From the NCBI GenBank assembly GCA_002378975.1, contig DFST01000182.1, positions 2,449-16,585 of the forward strand: a DNA stretch of 14,137 bases. The letters run 5' to 3'. Shown here piece by piece: positions 6,517 through 14,137 of the stretch (the stretch's first letter is position 1; the number at the start of each line of letters is the position of its first letter). This DNA is from Chitinophagaceae bacterium UBA3430 (GTDB taxonomy: Bacteria; Bacteroidota; Bacteroidia; Chitinophagales; Chitinophagaceae). Both the position numbers and the translations under genes were made by a program. The notes under the pieces were generated by a model. The model worked only from the letters and a program-made list of their open reading frames with translations, ran no database searches and was not told where the DNA came from.

Positions 6517-7335
6517 CTACTGATACACCCGCACGTAATCCACCCGCATCTGTGTAGGAAAGATCGTGTCGTCAATGCCCTTCTTTCCGCCAAAATCACC
6601 CCCAATCGCCATATTCAAGATCACATGGAAGGGTTGATTAAAGGGCCAAACCCGGGTGTCGTCGCTCTCTTTGGGAAACGTATAGGTCTTAATGCCGTCG
6701 AGGTAATACTCGATCTTATCCGCCGACCATTCAATGGCATACACATGATACTTGACTCCATGTCCTTTCAGTCGCATCACATTCGTGCGGTGGGTTTGAT
6801 ACATCCCGTTGTATTTGTCGGTATGGATGGTCTGATGCAGCGTGTCTTTTTGATACCCGACGGTTTCCGCAATATCGATCTCGCCGCTCTTGGGCCATCC
6901 GCCGTATCGATTTTCTGTAGGTAACATCCAGATCGCCGGCCAAGTACCCACACCTTTTGGCAACAGGGCTCTCACCTCAAAACGGCCATAGGTCCAGTCG
7001 CCTTTTTGCTTGGTCGTGATCCGGGCGGAAGTGTAATTGGTCCCCTCATACGATTCCTTACGGGCCTCGATGATCAACTCGCCTTTTTCAATGCGGGCGT
7101 TTTCGGCACGATCCCAGGTATAAAACTGCGGCTCGTTGTTGCCCCAGCCGCAGATCAACGGACAACCTCGTCCGCGATCGTAATTCCATTTGGACGGATC
7201 GGGCAAGCCGGATTTTTCAAATTCATCCGACCACACCAACTTGTTGTACCGATACTGAGCGGTTCCTGGCTTGGCGAGCACTAGAAAAAATCCGATCAAC
7301 AAGAAAGGGTATATGCGTGGGCGTAATGATTTCAT
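6517..7335 (-). CDS. Secreted glycoside hydrolase family 16 (laminarinase-type endo-beta-1,3-glucanase)
   Basis: I start at ATG 7335, which gives 272 aa and a normal signal peptide (MKSLRPRIYPFLLIGFFLVL...GTAQ). An in-frame TTG at 7362 would add nine unlikely residues. No lipobox is present, so the enzyme should be released to the periplasm or outside. The mature protein is essentially one GH16 beta-jelly-roll: LVWSDEFE, GWGNNEPQFYT, TYGRFEVRALLPKGVGTWPAIWMLP, and the catalytic motif GEIDIAE with nucleophile E152, D154 and acid/base E157. WPFNQPFHVILNMAIGGDFGG and DYVRVYQ close the domain. Most relatives carry a large hydrophobic residue where Ala156 is. A GCPLICGWG segment near residue 60 holds two cysteines that may form a disulfide. 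It is the last operon gene, 36 bases after the other GH16. Laminarin is the likely substrate; lichenan or another beta-glucan is possible. Confidence 0.88.
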   Translation of the reverse strand: MKSLRPRIYPFLLIGFFLVLAKPGTAQYRYNKLVWSDEFEKSGLPDPSKWNYDRGRGCPLICGWGNNEPQFYTWDRAENARIEKGELIIEARKESYEGTNYTSARITTKQKGDWTYGRFEVRALLPKGVGTWPAIWMLPTENRYGGWPKSGEIDIAETVGYQKDTLHQTIHTDKYNGMYQTHRTNVMRLKGHGVKYHVYAIEWSADKIEYYLDGIKTYTFPKESDDTRVWPFNQPFHVILNMAIGGDFGGKKGIDDTIFPTQMRVDYVRVYQ

Positions 7336-7371
7336 ATAACTTCTATATTCCAGCATGATCAAACACGAGTC

Positions 7372-8391
7372 CTATTGATACACACGAACGTAATCGATCT
7401 CAAAAGTGGCCGAATTGAATGCAGGGTCGATCGCCCCACCAAAATTTCCACCCATGGCCTGATTCAACAGTATGAAGAAGGGCTGGTTGAATGGCAGGCT
7501 GCTGGTGTTGGCCACGGTATGATATAAGTTTCCGTCGACGTAGAACTTGATCGATTGTGGTGACCATTCACACGCATACAAATGAAAGGCCGTTGTGGCA
7601 TTCTGGATGAGCGTCGTAGCCGTGACTGGATTTCCACCCGAGCGCCCCGTATAATGCAGAGAGCCGTGAATGCGATTCAAATCGTTTCCGCGATGCTCCA
7701 TCACATCGATCTCACCGCAAGCAGGCCAACCCACCGTGGTCAGGTTATCGCCCAGCATCCAGGCGGCCGGCCAGGTTCCTACGCCCACCGGGAGCTTGGC
7801 TGAAACCTCGATTTTCCCGTATTTGAAGGAGAATTTGGTACGCGACAATAAGCGGGCCGAGGTGTAGTTGCTTCCACTGAATGACTCTGCTTTGGCAATG
7901 ATCTTCAGGGTTCCGTTAGAAACGACCGCGTTATCGAGCCGATTGGTATAATACTGCAACTCATTGTTTCCCCAGCCACCGGCGCCGATGTCATAGCCCC
8001 ATTTGGCTGAATTGGGTGCGCCCGGCGAGTCGAATTCATCCGCCCAAACCATGGATTGCACCACAGTAATTGTAACGGAAGTTGTTTTAGAAGCAGTCAG
8101 TCCGGTGGCACTTTTAGCAATCACATTGACCGAATAGGTTCCGGAGGCTGGATAGCGGTAGGTCAAGCTGCCTGATGCGGCCGATTGATAAATACCATTG
8201 CCTAAGTCAAAATCATAATTCACCGCATTGGTGGCTGACGCGGTGAACTGGACGTTGCCGCTGTTGTCTGTCGATACAACCGCGGTGACATTCAGGTTGG
8301 TGGGCGCCACTGGGTTAGGCGGTGTGCTTTTATCTCCACAACCAAACCAAGTGACGGCCAACCCGATTCCAACCAACAAAACTTTTTTCAT
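7372..8391 (-). CDS. PKD-GH16 lipoprotein (laminarinase-type beta-glucanase)
   Basis: A 339-aa protein. The signal peptide ends in a lipobox-like WFGC (Cys18), so it should be lipid-anchored, probably at the cell surface. Residues ~30-110 form a PKD-like domain (NYDFDLGNGIYQS...GSLTYRYPASGTYSVNVIA). Residues ~113-339 are GH16: VWADEFD, GWGNNELQYYTN, YGKIEVSAKLPVGVGTWPAAWML, the catalytic GEIDVMEHRG with nucleophile E227, D229 and acid/base E232, HGSLHYTG, then FNQPFFILLNQAMGGNFGG and DYVRVYQ. The motif set matches bacterial laminarinases (endo-beta-1,3-glucanases). Its ATG overlaps the upstream stop codon by one base (TAATG), indicating translational coupling with the PKD lipoprotein gene before it. 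It probably makes the first cuts that yield oligosaccharides for SusCD. Confidence 0.92.
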   Translation of the reverse strand: MKKVLLVGIGLAVTWFGCGDKSTPPNPVAPTNLNVTAVVSTDNSGNVQFTASATNAVNYDFDLGNGIYQSAASGSLTYRYPASGTYSVNVIAKSATGLTASKTTSVTITVVQSMVWADEFDSPGAPNSAKWGYDIGAGGWGNNELQYYTNRLDNAVVSNGTLKIIAKAESFSGSNYTSARLLSRTKFSFKYGKIEVSAKLPVGVGTWPAAWMLGDNLTTVGWPACGEIDVMEHRGNDLNRIHGSLHYTGRSGGNPVTATTLIQNATTAFHLYACEWSPQSIKFYVDGNLYHTVANTSSLPFNQPFFILLNQAMGGNFGGAIDPAFNSATFEIDYVRVYQ

Positions 8392-9287
8392 TAGGGCTTC
8401 ACTTTCAGCTTCTGATACCAGGAGTTTCCATCGATCCCAATATTACGAATATGCATGGTGGTCGCCGTGATCGCCAAGATCTCGTATACCGTTCCGCCGG
8501 TACCGAAATTGATGATTCCATTACCGGGTACAGTGAACTGAATGCGGGTCGATTGAGCCGGGGTTGACGTGGAGGTCGCGTCTTGGAAAATCAAGGATTT
8601 GTTGCCGCCTGTATTGATGGGGAAGCAATTGTCGCCTCCGCCGAATCCATAGAATGTACTGGAGGCACCGATGGAGAACGAAGCTCCTTTGTTGTCGACA
8701 TTCATGAATACCTGATCGAGCGCATTCTTGGAAAACGTGATTTCATCATCGTAAGCGCATGCCTCACGTGTGTCCGGGCCAGCCGAATACCAAATGGGTG
8801 AAAACTCATTATTAGGACCTACTCCGAAATGACCGGGTGCACTGCGGTCGGTTACCCAAACCTTGGAAGTGGCACCTGTCAGCGCACTGAGTATAGGGGC
8901 AGGAATCACAAAGGCCACAAATACGCGAACACGCTTACTGATTGTAGACAAACTGCCACCGGTTCCCACCGCATTCACCGTAATGGTGTAATCGTTGGTG
9001 CCGGGATTGGCATATTTGTAGGTGAGTGTACCGGAGGGTACCACGCGCGTGATTCCGTCGCCGAAATCGATGTTATAGGTCAGCGCGCCGGTGGAGGCAA
9101 CCGTAATGGTTACATTTCCAGTGCCGTTTCCATTGGGATTCGATGCATTCACGCCCACCACCGTAGCGGTCATGGAAAGATTAGAGGGGGCTGTCAACTC
9201 ACCGAAGGAGTAGTCAGGTTTTTTACAGGCGCTGAGCAACAGAACAATCCCTGCCAGCATCCATGATAAAGACTTTATAGTACGCAT
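8391..9287 (-). CDS. PKD-domain surface lipoprotein, probable glycan-binding protein
   Basis: A 298-aa protein with signal peptide and lipobox LLSAC (Cys21) followed by KKPDY, hence a lipoprotein. Residues ~32-124 form a PKD domain (YNIDFGDG...GTLTYKYANPGTNDYTITVNAVG). The remaining ~165 residues begin KVWVTDRSAPGHFGVGPNNE and include EACAYDDEITF and GDNCFPIN. This is an aromatic and Gly-rich beta-sandwich-like region of a kind I recall in SusE/SusF-position proteins of Bacteroidota glucan loci. There is no catalytic motif. Position between the SusD/CBM-like genes and the GH16 genes, with a one-base overlap to the next gene, supports a role in holding glucan at the surface. The exact ligand is inferred from the neighbours. 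Confidence 0.8.
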   Translation of the reverse strand: MRTIKSLSWMLAGIVLLLSACKKPDYSFGELTAPSNLSMTATVVGVNASNPNGNGTGNVTITVASTGALTYNIDFGDGITRVVPSGTLTYKYANPGTNDYTITVNAVGTGGSLSTISKRVRVFVAFVIPAPILSALTGATSKVWVTDRSAPGHFGVGPNNEFSPIWYSAGPDTREACAYDDEITFSKNALDQVFMNVDNKGASFSIGASSTFYGFGGGDNCFPINTGGNKSLIFQDATSTSTPAQSTRIQFTVPGNGIINFGTGGTVYEILAITATTMHIRNIGIDGNSWYQKLKVKP

Positions 9288-9304
9288 ATGGCTGTGTTTA
9301 AAGA

Positions 9305-11353
9305 TTAATGAAGACGAAGATCATCCATCAGGAAGGTAAAGTTGGCCGTACCGTCGCCCGGTGTTCCCAGTTCAAAGATCATCACGATACGATTGTAACT
9401 GTTTGCGGTGTTGATCGCCGAATAATCGAAGGTCAACTCCTCCCAGCCATTGGCTACGGTGGTCGTTACTTCTTTTTCAAAGTTGATACCCGGATTCGAG
9501 GAGTTCTCCACCTTCAACAACACCTTCGCACCCACGCGCGGTGAGAAAACTTTCATTTTGAAGGTCCGAGAAATAGAGAAAGGAATCGGCTCACTCAAGG
9601 TCAGGAAGCTTCCGCCCCAGGGCTGACCAGGGTTCTTCACCATCTTGGCCACTTTGGCGCTGGTGTTGATACCGCCTGATTGCGGATTGTTGATCACCGT
9701 CATATTTCCACCGTCAAAATCAAACCATCCGTAGGTAACCGGATATTCAAAGTTCAACGGAACGGCAACGGGGAACGTATTCGTCAAGCGGATGTCATCG
9801 AACAAGAAGGTGAAATTCGCAGAGCCATCCCCTGGGGTACCCAGATCGAAGATCAAGACGATGCGATCATAGGTGTTGGCAGCGTTGATGCCGCTATAAT
9901 CGAAGACCAGATCCTCCCAGTTGTTGGCGATCGAGGTCATCACTTCCTTCTCATAATTCTGTCCGGGATTGGCCGAGTTTTCTACTTTCAGCAACACTTT
10001 GGCGCCCACACGTGGTGAATACACCTTCATGCGGAACACCTTGTTGGTGCTGAAATTCATGGCAGAAGACAAGGTCAGGAAGCTTCCGCCCCAGGGCTGA
10101 CCGGCGTTCTTCACCATCTTGGCCACGCGGCCGCTGGTGTTGAGTCCGTTCGACTGAGGATTGCTCAATACGGTCACTTGTCCGCCGTCAAAATTGAACC
10201 AATTGAAGTTTGTAGTGGTTGATTCGAAGGTGAGCGGCAAGCTCAATGGCGGAGGAGGCAATGCATTCACCAGTTCAAAATCATCCATCAGGAAGGTGAA
10301 ATTGGCCGATCCATCACCCGGTGTGCCCAAATCCCAGATCGTAACAATCTTTGAGTAGGAATTGGCCGTATTGATGGTGCTGTAATCGAAATACAAATAT
10401 TCCCAAGCATTGGCCACGGTCGTAGTCGCCTCTTTTTCAAAATTGATACCCCCATTGGTTGCGTTCTCTACTTTCAACAGCATTTTAGCACCCACACGCG
10501 GAGAATAAACTTTCACGCGGAAGATCTTGTTGGTGCTGAAGTCAATGGGACTGCTCAGCGTGATCAAACTGCCTCCCCAAGGCTGACCCGGATTTTTCAC
10601 CATCTTGGCCACTTTGGTACTGGTGTTGATTCCACCCGAATTCGGGTTAGTGACAACGGTGGTATTCCCACCATCGAAATTGGCCCAGCCATAGTTAATG
10701 GTAGGCGACTGAAAGGTCAGTGGCAACAAAATCGGGTCGACGATGGTTACCGGAACGGTCTGCTCGGTTGTAGCCGCCCCGCCACTCAACGCAACCACGC
10801 GTACGTTGTACGTACCGGTAGCTGCATACACACGGGAAACGGTTTGTCCTTCCAAGAAGCTGACGGGCACCTCATTGGGCACATCACCGAAATAAACGCG
10901 GAAGTTCGTTTCATAAAGCGCTGAGGCGGAAACATTCACTTTGTAGTTGTTGGTCGGATCGATGGCCACATTCACTTGCAAATTCTCCGGAGCACGGAAA
11001 GAAACAGTCAGCTGTTTGGTTAGCTCCTTGGTTTTTCCATTAACCGCATAGGCCACTAGGCGAACGTTGTAAACGCCCTCTGGATAGACATGGGTGGTTT
11101 TTTTACCCGCTTCAACTTTAACAGGCGTAGCCGGACCATGTCCATAATAGACATCGTAAGAAACGGCACCCTCACCATTGGGCGTGATGGTCACCAGACC
11201 GGAATTATCCTGCGTGATCTCAAATAGAACCGACAGTGAATCGGGACCATTCGCGGCAGGCACAAACGCCGTGTCTTCGTATTTTTCTTTTTTACACCCC
11301 AGTGCGATGGTGGCCACTAGGAAGAACAGGGTTATGTATTTCATATAGCGCAT
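9305..11353 (-). CDS. Surface lipoprotein with two PKD-like domains and three tandem CBM-like modules (SusE/F-position glycan-binding protein)
   Basis: A 682-aa protein. The signal peptide ends in the lipobox IALGC (Cys20); a start at Met4 is equally possible. Residues ~35-118 and ~122-205 are PKD-like (VSYDVYYGHG...THVYPEGVYNVRLVA; NFRVYFGD...SRVYAATGTYNVRVVA). Three ~150-aa modules follow at ~210-361, ~372-523 and ~531-681. Each has a (Y/F)xWxxFDGG start, NPxSxGxNTSxxVAKMVKN, GQPWGGS, SPRVGAK(M/V)LLKVEN, and an LGTPGDG(S/T)ANFTFLxDD ending. Repeated invariant Trp and Asp residues fit a carbohydrate-binding beta-sandwich, and I recall this module from laminarinase-associated proteins. No catalytic site is seen. 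It sits directly after the SusD gene, where glycan-binding partners are encoded, and probably captures long glucan chains by avidity. Confidence 0.85.
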   Translation of the reverse strand: MRYMKYITLFFLVATIALGCKKEKYEDTAFVPAANGPDSLSVLFEITQDNSGLVTITPNGEGAVSYDVYYGHGPATPVKVEAGKKTTHVYPEGVYNVRLVAYAVNGKTKELTKQLTVSFRAPENLQVNVAIDPTNNYKVNVSASALYETNFRVYFGDVPNEVPVSFLEGQTVSRVYAATGTYNVRVVALSGGAATTEQTVPVTIVDPILLPLTFQSPTINYGWANFDGGNTTVVTNPNSGGINTSTKVAKMVKNPGQPWGGSLITLSSPIDFSTNKIFRVKVYSPRVGAKMLLKVENATNGGINFEKEATTTVANAWEYLYFDYSTINTANSYSKIVTIWDLGTPGDGSANFTFLMDDFELVNALPPPPLSLPLTFESTTTNFNWFNFDGGQVTVLSNPQSNGLNTSGRVAKMVKNAGQPWGGSFLTLSSAMNFSTNKVFRMKVYSPRVGAKVLLKVENSANPGQNYEKEVMTSIANNWEDLVFDYSGINAANTYDRIVLIFDLGTPGDGSANFTFLFDDIRLTNTFPVAVPLNFEYPVTYGWFDFDGGNMTVINNPQSGGINTSAKVAKMVKNPGQPWGGSFLTLSEPIPFSISRTFKMKVFSPRVGAKVLLKVENSSNPGINFEKEVTTTVANGWEELTFDYSAINTANSYNRIVMIFELGTPGDGTANFTFLMDDLRLH
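9311..10726 (-). repeat. Three in-frame tandem repeats (~455 bp each) coding CBM-like modules
   Basis: Approximate units are 10726-10271, 10240-9785 and 9763-9311. The units are visibly similar at the DNA level; for example the segment coding KNxGQPWGGS recurs near 10573, 10087 and 9613. The two linkers are short (10 and 7 residues) and unlike each other. The third module is the last thing before the stop codon. Such similarity implies recent internal duplication, or homogenisation by recombination between units. Confidence 0.85.
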
Positions 11354-11371
11354 AACGTAAATTTTAAAGGA

Positions 11372-12886
11372 TTAATTGTAGCCGCTGTTTTGGGTCAACA
11401 CGGAAATATCGATCTCGAGTTGAGGGATCGGGAATACTTCGTGCTTACCTGCCTGGAATCCGGTGATCTTGCCGACAGCCTGACTAGTACGAACTAGGTC
11501 GAAGAAACGCTCTCCTTCCATCGCCAACTCCAACCGACGCTCGTCCCAAATCGCTTGCTTGAGGGTGGCACCCGTCGAAGTGATGTTGTGCAGATTGTCA
11601 CCGAAAGCCCGGGCACGTACCAAATTGAGGTACTGCTGCGCTTTGGTATCATTCGGAGTGGTGGAACGGTTGTAGGCCTCGGCTGCCATCAACAATACAT
11701 CCGCATAGCGAATTGCACGGTAGTTGTTCTTGTAATTCAACTCAACCTGGCCGGAGGTCTCTCCTACGCGGGGATGATATTTTTGATTGTACATACCGGT
11801 GTTCTTGTACGGAGCCACCTGATACGTGATGCCAAATCCGGGATTCGCAGTTTTGTACGCTTCAATGTTGAGGATGGCAACATCCTTGCGGCGATCACCG
11901 GCTTCAAAGGCATTGGCCAGTGAAGCGGTAGGCAGATCGAAACTCCAACCGGACGCATAAGGCATGCCGTTGCCACCGTTCAGCGCACGAACACCCACCA
12001 TCTGCACGGCGAAGTTTCCTTGTCCACGGTTTGGACCACCCCAATTATAAAAGGGAGAATTATTAGAGTGCTGGATCTCAAAAACCGACTCCTGACCATT
12101 TTCACCGCTCGCTAAAAACTGAGAACCGAAATTACTTACCAACGAGAATGCATTGGCCGTGATCACACTCTCCAGCGTCTGAGCAGCATCGGTAAACTTA
12201 TTTTGATAGAGATACACTTTTCCGAGCAACGCTTGTGCCGCGTACTTGGTGATGCGACCTTTTTGTACTTGCACGGCGGGCAATACGGAGATCGCCGCAA
12301 TCAGATCGCGCTCCATTTGAGCGTACACGTCCGCTTTCGGTGAACGCTGCAAAGAGCGTGACTCGCTCAACGACAAACGCTTGTCGGCGAACAAGGGTAC
12401 ATCGCCGAAGAAACGAACCAGGTGGAAGTAGTAATACGCACGCAGGAAATAAACCTCGCCGAACAAGGCTTCCTTACCAGCGAAGTCGATGGACTTACCT
12501 GCGGGATTAGCCTGCTTGTATTGATGCATGTAATTGGCACGGTTGATCCCTTCATAGGCTTCCTGCCACAACTCAGTCAATAGGTTATTGACCGGCGTAT
12601 GCGTGAAGTCATCGATCTGCTGAAGAGCCAACACGTCGGAGGCGTTTTCACCTCCACTGGCCGCATCGTTGCTCGCAATGTCACCGATCAAAGGAGCCCG
12701 GGACAACCATTGCAAGGGTGTGTAAACGCTGACGGCCATGGTCCGGTAGTCAGACTCCGAACTGAGGTAATTTAATTCTGTTATCCGATAATCCTCTTTG
12801 GGATCGTAATCGATCCATTTCTTACAGGAGGACAGCGTTGTCACGAGCAGGGCAACGATCAAAATGGGTATTAACTGTTTTCTCAT
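11372..12886 (-). CDS. SusD/RagB-family outer-membrane glycan-binding lipoprotein
   Basis: A 504-aa protein of normal SusD length. The signal peptide MRKQLIPILIVALLVTTLSS is followed by Cys21 and KKWIDYDP, a typical SusD lipobox and start. An early N-terminal segment (YRTMAVSVYTPLQWLS) is followed by TPR-like helices: ELWQEAYEGINRANYMHQYKQ, EALFGEVYFLRAYYYFHLVRFFGDVPL, and KADVYAQMERDLIAAISVLP with KGRITKYAAQALLGKVYLYQNKFTDAAQTLE. The C-terminal part holds NYRAIRYADVLLMAAEAYNR, YLNLVRARAFG, and the family-typical WDERRLELAMEGERFFDLVRT. It lies 18 bases after the SusC stop. SusD proteins cap the SusC barrel at the cell surface and deliver oligosaccharide to it; a beta-glucan ligand is inferred from the downstream GH16 genes. 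Confidence 0.95.
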   Translation of the reverse strand: MRKQLIPILIVALLVTTLSSCKKWIDYDPKEDYRITELNYLSSESDYRTMAVSVYTPLQWLSRAPLIGDIASNDAASGGENASDVLALQQIDDFTHTPVNNLLTELWQEAYEGINRANYMHQYKQANPAGKSIDFAGKEALFGEVYFLRAYYYFHLVRFFGDVPLFADKRLSLSESRSLQRSPKADVYAQMERDLIAAISVLPAVQVQKGRITKYAAQALLGKVYLYQNKFTDAAQTLESVITANAFSLVSNFGSQFLASGENGQESVFEIQHSNNSPFYNWGGPNRGQGNFAVQMVGVRALNGGNGMPYASGWSFDLPTASLANAFEAGDRRKDVAILNIEAYKTANPGFGITYQVAPYKNTGMYNQKYHPRVGETSGQVELNYKNNYRAIRYADVLLMAAEAYNRSTTPNDTKAQQYLNLVRARAFGDNLHNITSTGATLKQAIWDERRLELAMEGERFFDLVRTSQAVGKITGFQAGKHEVFPIPQLEIDISVLTQNSGYN

Positions 12887-12904
12887 ATGAAATTCGTTTG
12901 TCGG

Positions 12905-14137
12905 TTAGAATTTGATGTCCAGTCCCACGGAGAAAGTCCGTGCCTGCGGATAAGCACCACGATCCACGCCGGTATCCAGAATGCCGCCGGCGATCTCCGG
13001 ATCAAATCCGCTGTACTTGGTTAAGGTGAACAAATTACGAGCCTGTGCATACACCCGCAGACTGCTGAAGGCCTTGCTGACCATTTTCGCAGGAAGCGTA
13101 TAACCCAATTGGATGTTCTTCATTTTAACAAAGGAGCCATCCTCTACATAGCGGCTGGATACGCGGATATTGCTGTTTGCATCGGTGAAGCTGTAGCGCG
13201 GGTTGCGTGGATCATTGGTTGAGCCTTCGCCGGTCCAGCGGGCCAACACCCCACGATATTTATTCGTGTAGTTGCCATTGCGCTCCCAAGCACTGTACAC
13301 ATCGTTGCCCACAGAAGCATAGGTGAACGCAGTCAGGTCGATGCCCTTATACGCCATGTTCAGGTTCCATCCGATGGTGAAATCTGGGAAGGGATCGCCG
13401 ATCTTGGTCTTGTCTTTCGCATCGATCACGCCGTTGCCATCGAGGTCGGCAAAACGAATGTCGCCAGGTACCGCACCCGTTTGTGCAGGGGCATTGGCGA
13501 TTTCGGCCGCATTCTGGAAAATGCCGATAGCTTGGTGTCCGAAGAAATAACCAGGCGTCTGGCCTTTTTCAAAAACGGTCACACTCTGATTCTGTCCGTT
13601 GAAATAATAACCACCAAAGATCTTAGCCGTACCATCCGTGTTCGTAGCCGTTACTTCATTCGTAGCGGTCGTAAACGTGGCCGTTGTACTGATCATCAGG
13701 TTCTTTCCGATCTTGTCGTTGTAACCGAGTGTGATCTCATATCCGGAGGTTTTGGTGGCTCCGATGTTTGCAGTCGGGATGGGCACCGTTCCCAGATACA
13801 GGGAAGCCGATGGTGTGAAGAGCAAGCCATCCACTTCACGAGTGAACCAGTCTGCAGTCAGAGAAACTTTGCGCTTGAAGAGCAAGGCATCAAATCCGAC
13901 GTTGGCCTGAATTTGCTTTTCCCAGCGCAGGGCATTGTTGGCAGCAGAACCAACCGTTGCACCCGGATAGAATACATCACCGAAGTTGTAGCCGTTGCTG
14001 TTCGCGGTCGGACCATAACTCGGTCCACCCGTTACGATTCCAACATATTGCGGATTCACGTTCTCATTACCCACGGTACCATAACTGCCTCTCAGTTTGA
14101 GTTGATCGACCCAGTCGGCCTTGAAGAAGCGCTCCTT
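12905..14137 (-). CDS. SusC/RagA-family TonB-dependent transporter, C-terminal part (runs off the right edge)
   Basis: The last ~410 residues of what is normally a ~1000-aa outer-membrane barrel; the frame is open to position 14137. Visible landmarks are LKLRGSYGTVGNE, the beta-barrel strand pattern, GYEITLGYNDKIGKNL, an acidic DLDGNGVIDAKDKTKIGDPFPDF loop (EF-hand-like spacing, common in SusC proteins), FTIGWNLNMAYKGIDLTAFTY, YVEDGSFVKMKNIQLGYTLP, LRVYAQARNLFTLTKYSGFDPEI, and the terminal FSVGLDIKF ending in Phe, as outer-membrane barrels do. The protein imports glycan oligosaccharides using TonB energy and partners with the SusD lipoprotein 18 bases downstream. The plug, any TonB box and the start codon lie beyond the window, as does the operon promoter. 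Confidence 0.95.
   Translation of the reverse strand, partial: KERFFKADWVDQLKLRGSYGTVGNENVNPQYVGIVTGGPSYGPTANSNGYNFGDVFYPGATVGSAANNALRWEKQIQANVGFDALLFKRKVSLTADWFTREVDGLLFTPSASLYLGTVPIPTANIGATKTSGYEITLGYNDKIGKNLMISTTATFTTATNEVTATNTDGTAKIFGGYYFNGQNQSVTVFEKGQTPGYFFGHQAIGIFQNAAEIANAPAQTGAVPGDIRFADLDGNGVIDAKDKTKIGDPFPDFTIGWNLNMAYKGIDLTAFTYASVGNDVYSAWERNGNYTNKYRGVLARWTGEGSTNDPRNPRYSFTDANSNIRVSSRYVEDGSFVKMKNIQLGYTLPAKMVSKAFSSLRVYAQARNLFTLTKYSGFDPEIAGGILDTGVDRGAYPQARTFSVGLDIKF

Noticed and set aside
6517..7362. Upstream TTG start at 7362 for the second GH16
   Set aside because: It adds nine residues (MIMLEYRSY) before an ideal signal peptide that begins at ATG 7335.
8829..9266. Long plus-strand open frame (145 codons) antisense to the PKD lipoprotein
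   Set aside because: The minus-strand frame has a signal peptide, lipobox and PKD motifs; the plus-strand translation has no domain character and is a GC-driven shadow.
9311..10726. Tandem repeats considered as a CRISPR or satellite array
   Set aside because: Units are ~455 bp, in frame and encode conserved protein modules; there are no short repeat-spacer units.
12905..14074. Start of the SusC gene at GTG 14074
   Set aside because: The frame is open to the window edge and reads LKLRGSYGTVGNE, internal SusC sequence, so this GTG is a valine codon.

Overview
The window reads as Bacteroidota DNA, most likely from the Cytophagales/Chitinophagales part of the phylum. The grounds are a SusC/SusD outer-membrane pair, a secreted protein ending in the gliding-motility-type (T9SS type B) sorting domain, PKD-domain lipoproteins, and the phylum's two-part cold-shock protein with a charged N-terminal half. 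I cannot name the genus.

Right half (about 6.46-14.14 kb, all minus strand, higher GC): a tightly packed polysaccharide-utilisation operon. In transcription order it holds a SusC-type TonB-dependent transporter (5' end beyond the right edge), a SusD-type lipoprotein, a 682-aa lipoprotein with two PKD-like domains and three near-identical ~150-aa modules, a 298-aa PKD lipoprotein, a PKD-GH16 lipoprotein and a second secreted GH16 enzyme. Gaps are below 40 nt and one junction is a TAATG overlap. A hairpin at 6462-6477 probably ends the transcript. Both GH16 enzymes carry the ExDxxE catalytic motif, so the best-supported substrate is a beta-1,3-glucan of the laminarin type: surface enzymes cut it, PKD/CBM-like lipoproteins hold it, and SusCD imports the oligosaccharides. 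No exo-enzyme (GH3, GH30) or regulator is visible; they would lie outside the window.

Middle (4.89-6.43 kb): a SOUL-family haem-binding-like protein (+), a truncated cold-shock gene and an intact cold-shock-domain gene (both -), with a strong bidirectional terminator at 4893-4917.

Left part: the first codons of catalase-peroxidase katG leave the left edge (-). A tRNA-Arg(CCT) follows, then a large T9SS type B secreted protein (-), then an AT-rich, gene-poor stretch (about 3.2-4.9 kb). That stretch holds a hairpin-rich block, a degenerate copy of the tRNA 3' end (candidate attachment-site remnant), a small exported hypothetical protein, a 40-aa membrane peptide and a reading frame broken by two stops. 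The tRNA, the repeated tRNA tail, the AT-rich DNA and the broken genes together look like an integration hot spot in decay, although no integrase is present. Apart from this, the window is mainly a laminarin-type PUL plus housekeeping and stress genes.
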